From Quercus robur (taxonomy: Eukaryota > Streptophyta > Magnoliopsida > Fagales > Fagaceae): a stretch of DNA of 64,000 nt. The number at the start of each line of letters is the position of its first letter. The stretch's first letter is position 1. Below are positions 63,641 to 64,000 of this stretch, piece after piece. A program made the translations under genes and the position numbers. A model generated the notes under the pieces. That model did no database searches and was not told where the DNA came from. It worked only from the letters and a program-made list of their open reading frames with translations. The DNA lies in contig NC_065542.1 of NCBI RefSeq assembly GCF_932294415.1, positions 1,133,501 through 1,197,500 on the forward strand. Direction: 5' to 3'.

Positions 63641-64000
63641 ATGGGTAGGCTTCAGAAAATGGTAGATTCTCCGGCCGGTATGGCGGGCTTCAGGGCGAAG
63701 TATCGTATCCCACCGGAGGTAGGTTTAGAGTACTGTCATCTGGAGGACATTTTGTTCAAGCGGAGTACAGGGGAAGTCGCAATTCCAATGATAGCCTTCG
63801 TGGAAGGAGGAATGACTATTCCAATGGGGAGAATAACTAGGGATTACCTACGTGGTCATAGATTGGCCCCCCATCAATGCACCGCTAATCTATTCCGGAT
63901 CCTGGGGTGTGTCGAAACCCTGAACAATCAGATGAACCTCGGCCTCTCATGGCATGACGTGGTTCATCTTTATGAATGCCATAGGCTCGGCGACTCGTAC
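63641..64000 (+). CDS. antisense ORF of gypsy element, transposase_28-like domain, partial
   Basis: ATG at 63641 opens a frame of 120 codons still open at the window end. It begins MGRLQKMVDSPAG and contains EVAIPMIAFVEGGMTIPMG, then LAPHQCTANLFRILGC. A pattern of beta-strand, proline and LAP..N..R recalls the plant domain named 'putative gypsy type transposon' (Pfam Transposase_28). It runs opposite to the element's own transcription and is preceded by a possible TATA (GAATATAATAG, about 63429-63439). Its role is unknown; identification is from memory. Confidence 0.6.
   Translation, partial: MGRLQKMVDSPAGMAGFRAKYRIPPEVGLEYCHLEDILFKRSTGEVAIPMIAFVEGGMTIPMGRITRDYLRGHRLAPHQCTANLFRILGCVETLNNQMNLGLSWHDVVHLYECHRLGDSY

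Larger units (their letters stand above)
62419..64000 (-). mobile_element. Ty3/gypsy (Tat/Ogre-like) element, 3' end, truncated by the window
   Basis: On the minus strand a polypurine tract (TTTTGAGGGGCTAT, at 63150-63163) precedes a 731-bp LTR with TG..CA borders. Thus the 3' LTR lies at 62419-63149 and the internal region continues past 64000. The next 490 bp internally are non-coding, then a plus-strand, antisense frame opens at 63641. Antisense ORFs between pol and the 3' LTR are known in Tat-lineage elements such as Grande and RIRE2. Neither pol nor the 5' LTR can be seen in this window. Confidence 0.75.

Overview
This is nuclear DNA from a flowering plant. It is AT-rich, its genes are long and intron-rich with GT..AG junctions, and every recognisable protein is a plant-family protein. 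The dispersed repeats and long introns suggest a woody eudicot, perhaps Fagales (oak-like). That placement is an impression from repeat style, not something I could test. Exon borders below were set by hand from reading frame, splice sites and remembered family sequence.

Layout, left to right. 1-1781 (+): 3' half of a C-type-lectin receptor-like kinase (At1g52310 type). 5964-8804 (-): a two-exon single-pass membrane protein resembling the plant DUF6821 family. 12237-18156 (-): cytosolic-type histidyl-tRNA synthetase, 7 exons, with a 1.3-kb terminal-inverted-repeat element just past its stop. 18157-25381: gene-poor, with tandem duplications, MITE-like elements, two degenerate copies of the HisRS 5' end and a 1.9-kb solo-LTR-like block. 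25382-28491 (-): a PP2C phosphatase, 5 exons. 31852-42771 (+): plastid bifunctional aspartokinase-homoserine dehydrogenase, 18 exons. 44686-48396 (-): the meiotic crossover gene PARTING DANCERS (PTD), 8 exons. 49112-52537: a complete non-autonomous LTR retrotransposon with a perfect 5-bp target duplication. 55040-58349 (-): an RPM1-like CC-NB-LRR resistance gene broken by a hAT element and by a later stop codon. 58350-62418: a nest of MITE-like inverted repeats. 62419-64000: the 3' end of a Tat/Ogre-like Ty3/gypsy element on the minus strand, with the start of an antisense ORF on the plus strand.

The genes do not form a pathway. They are an ordinary mix of housekeeping (HisRS, AK-HSDH), signalling (receptor kinase, PP2C), meiosis (PTD) and defence (NLR) genes. 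I found no tRNA, rRNA, CRISPR array or operon. The observations most worth a second look are the hAT-disrupted NLR, the LARD-type element with an in-frame 81-bp repeat, the gypsy antisense ORF, the duplicated splice acceptor in AK-HSDH, the tandem-repeat-built introns of AK-HSDH and PTD, and the HisRS 5' remnants.
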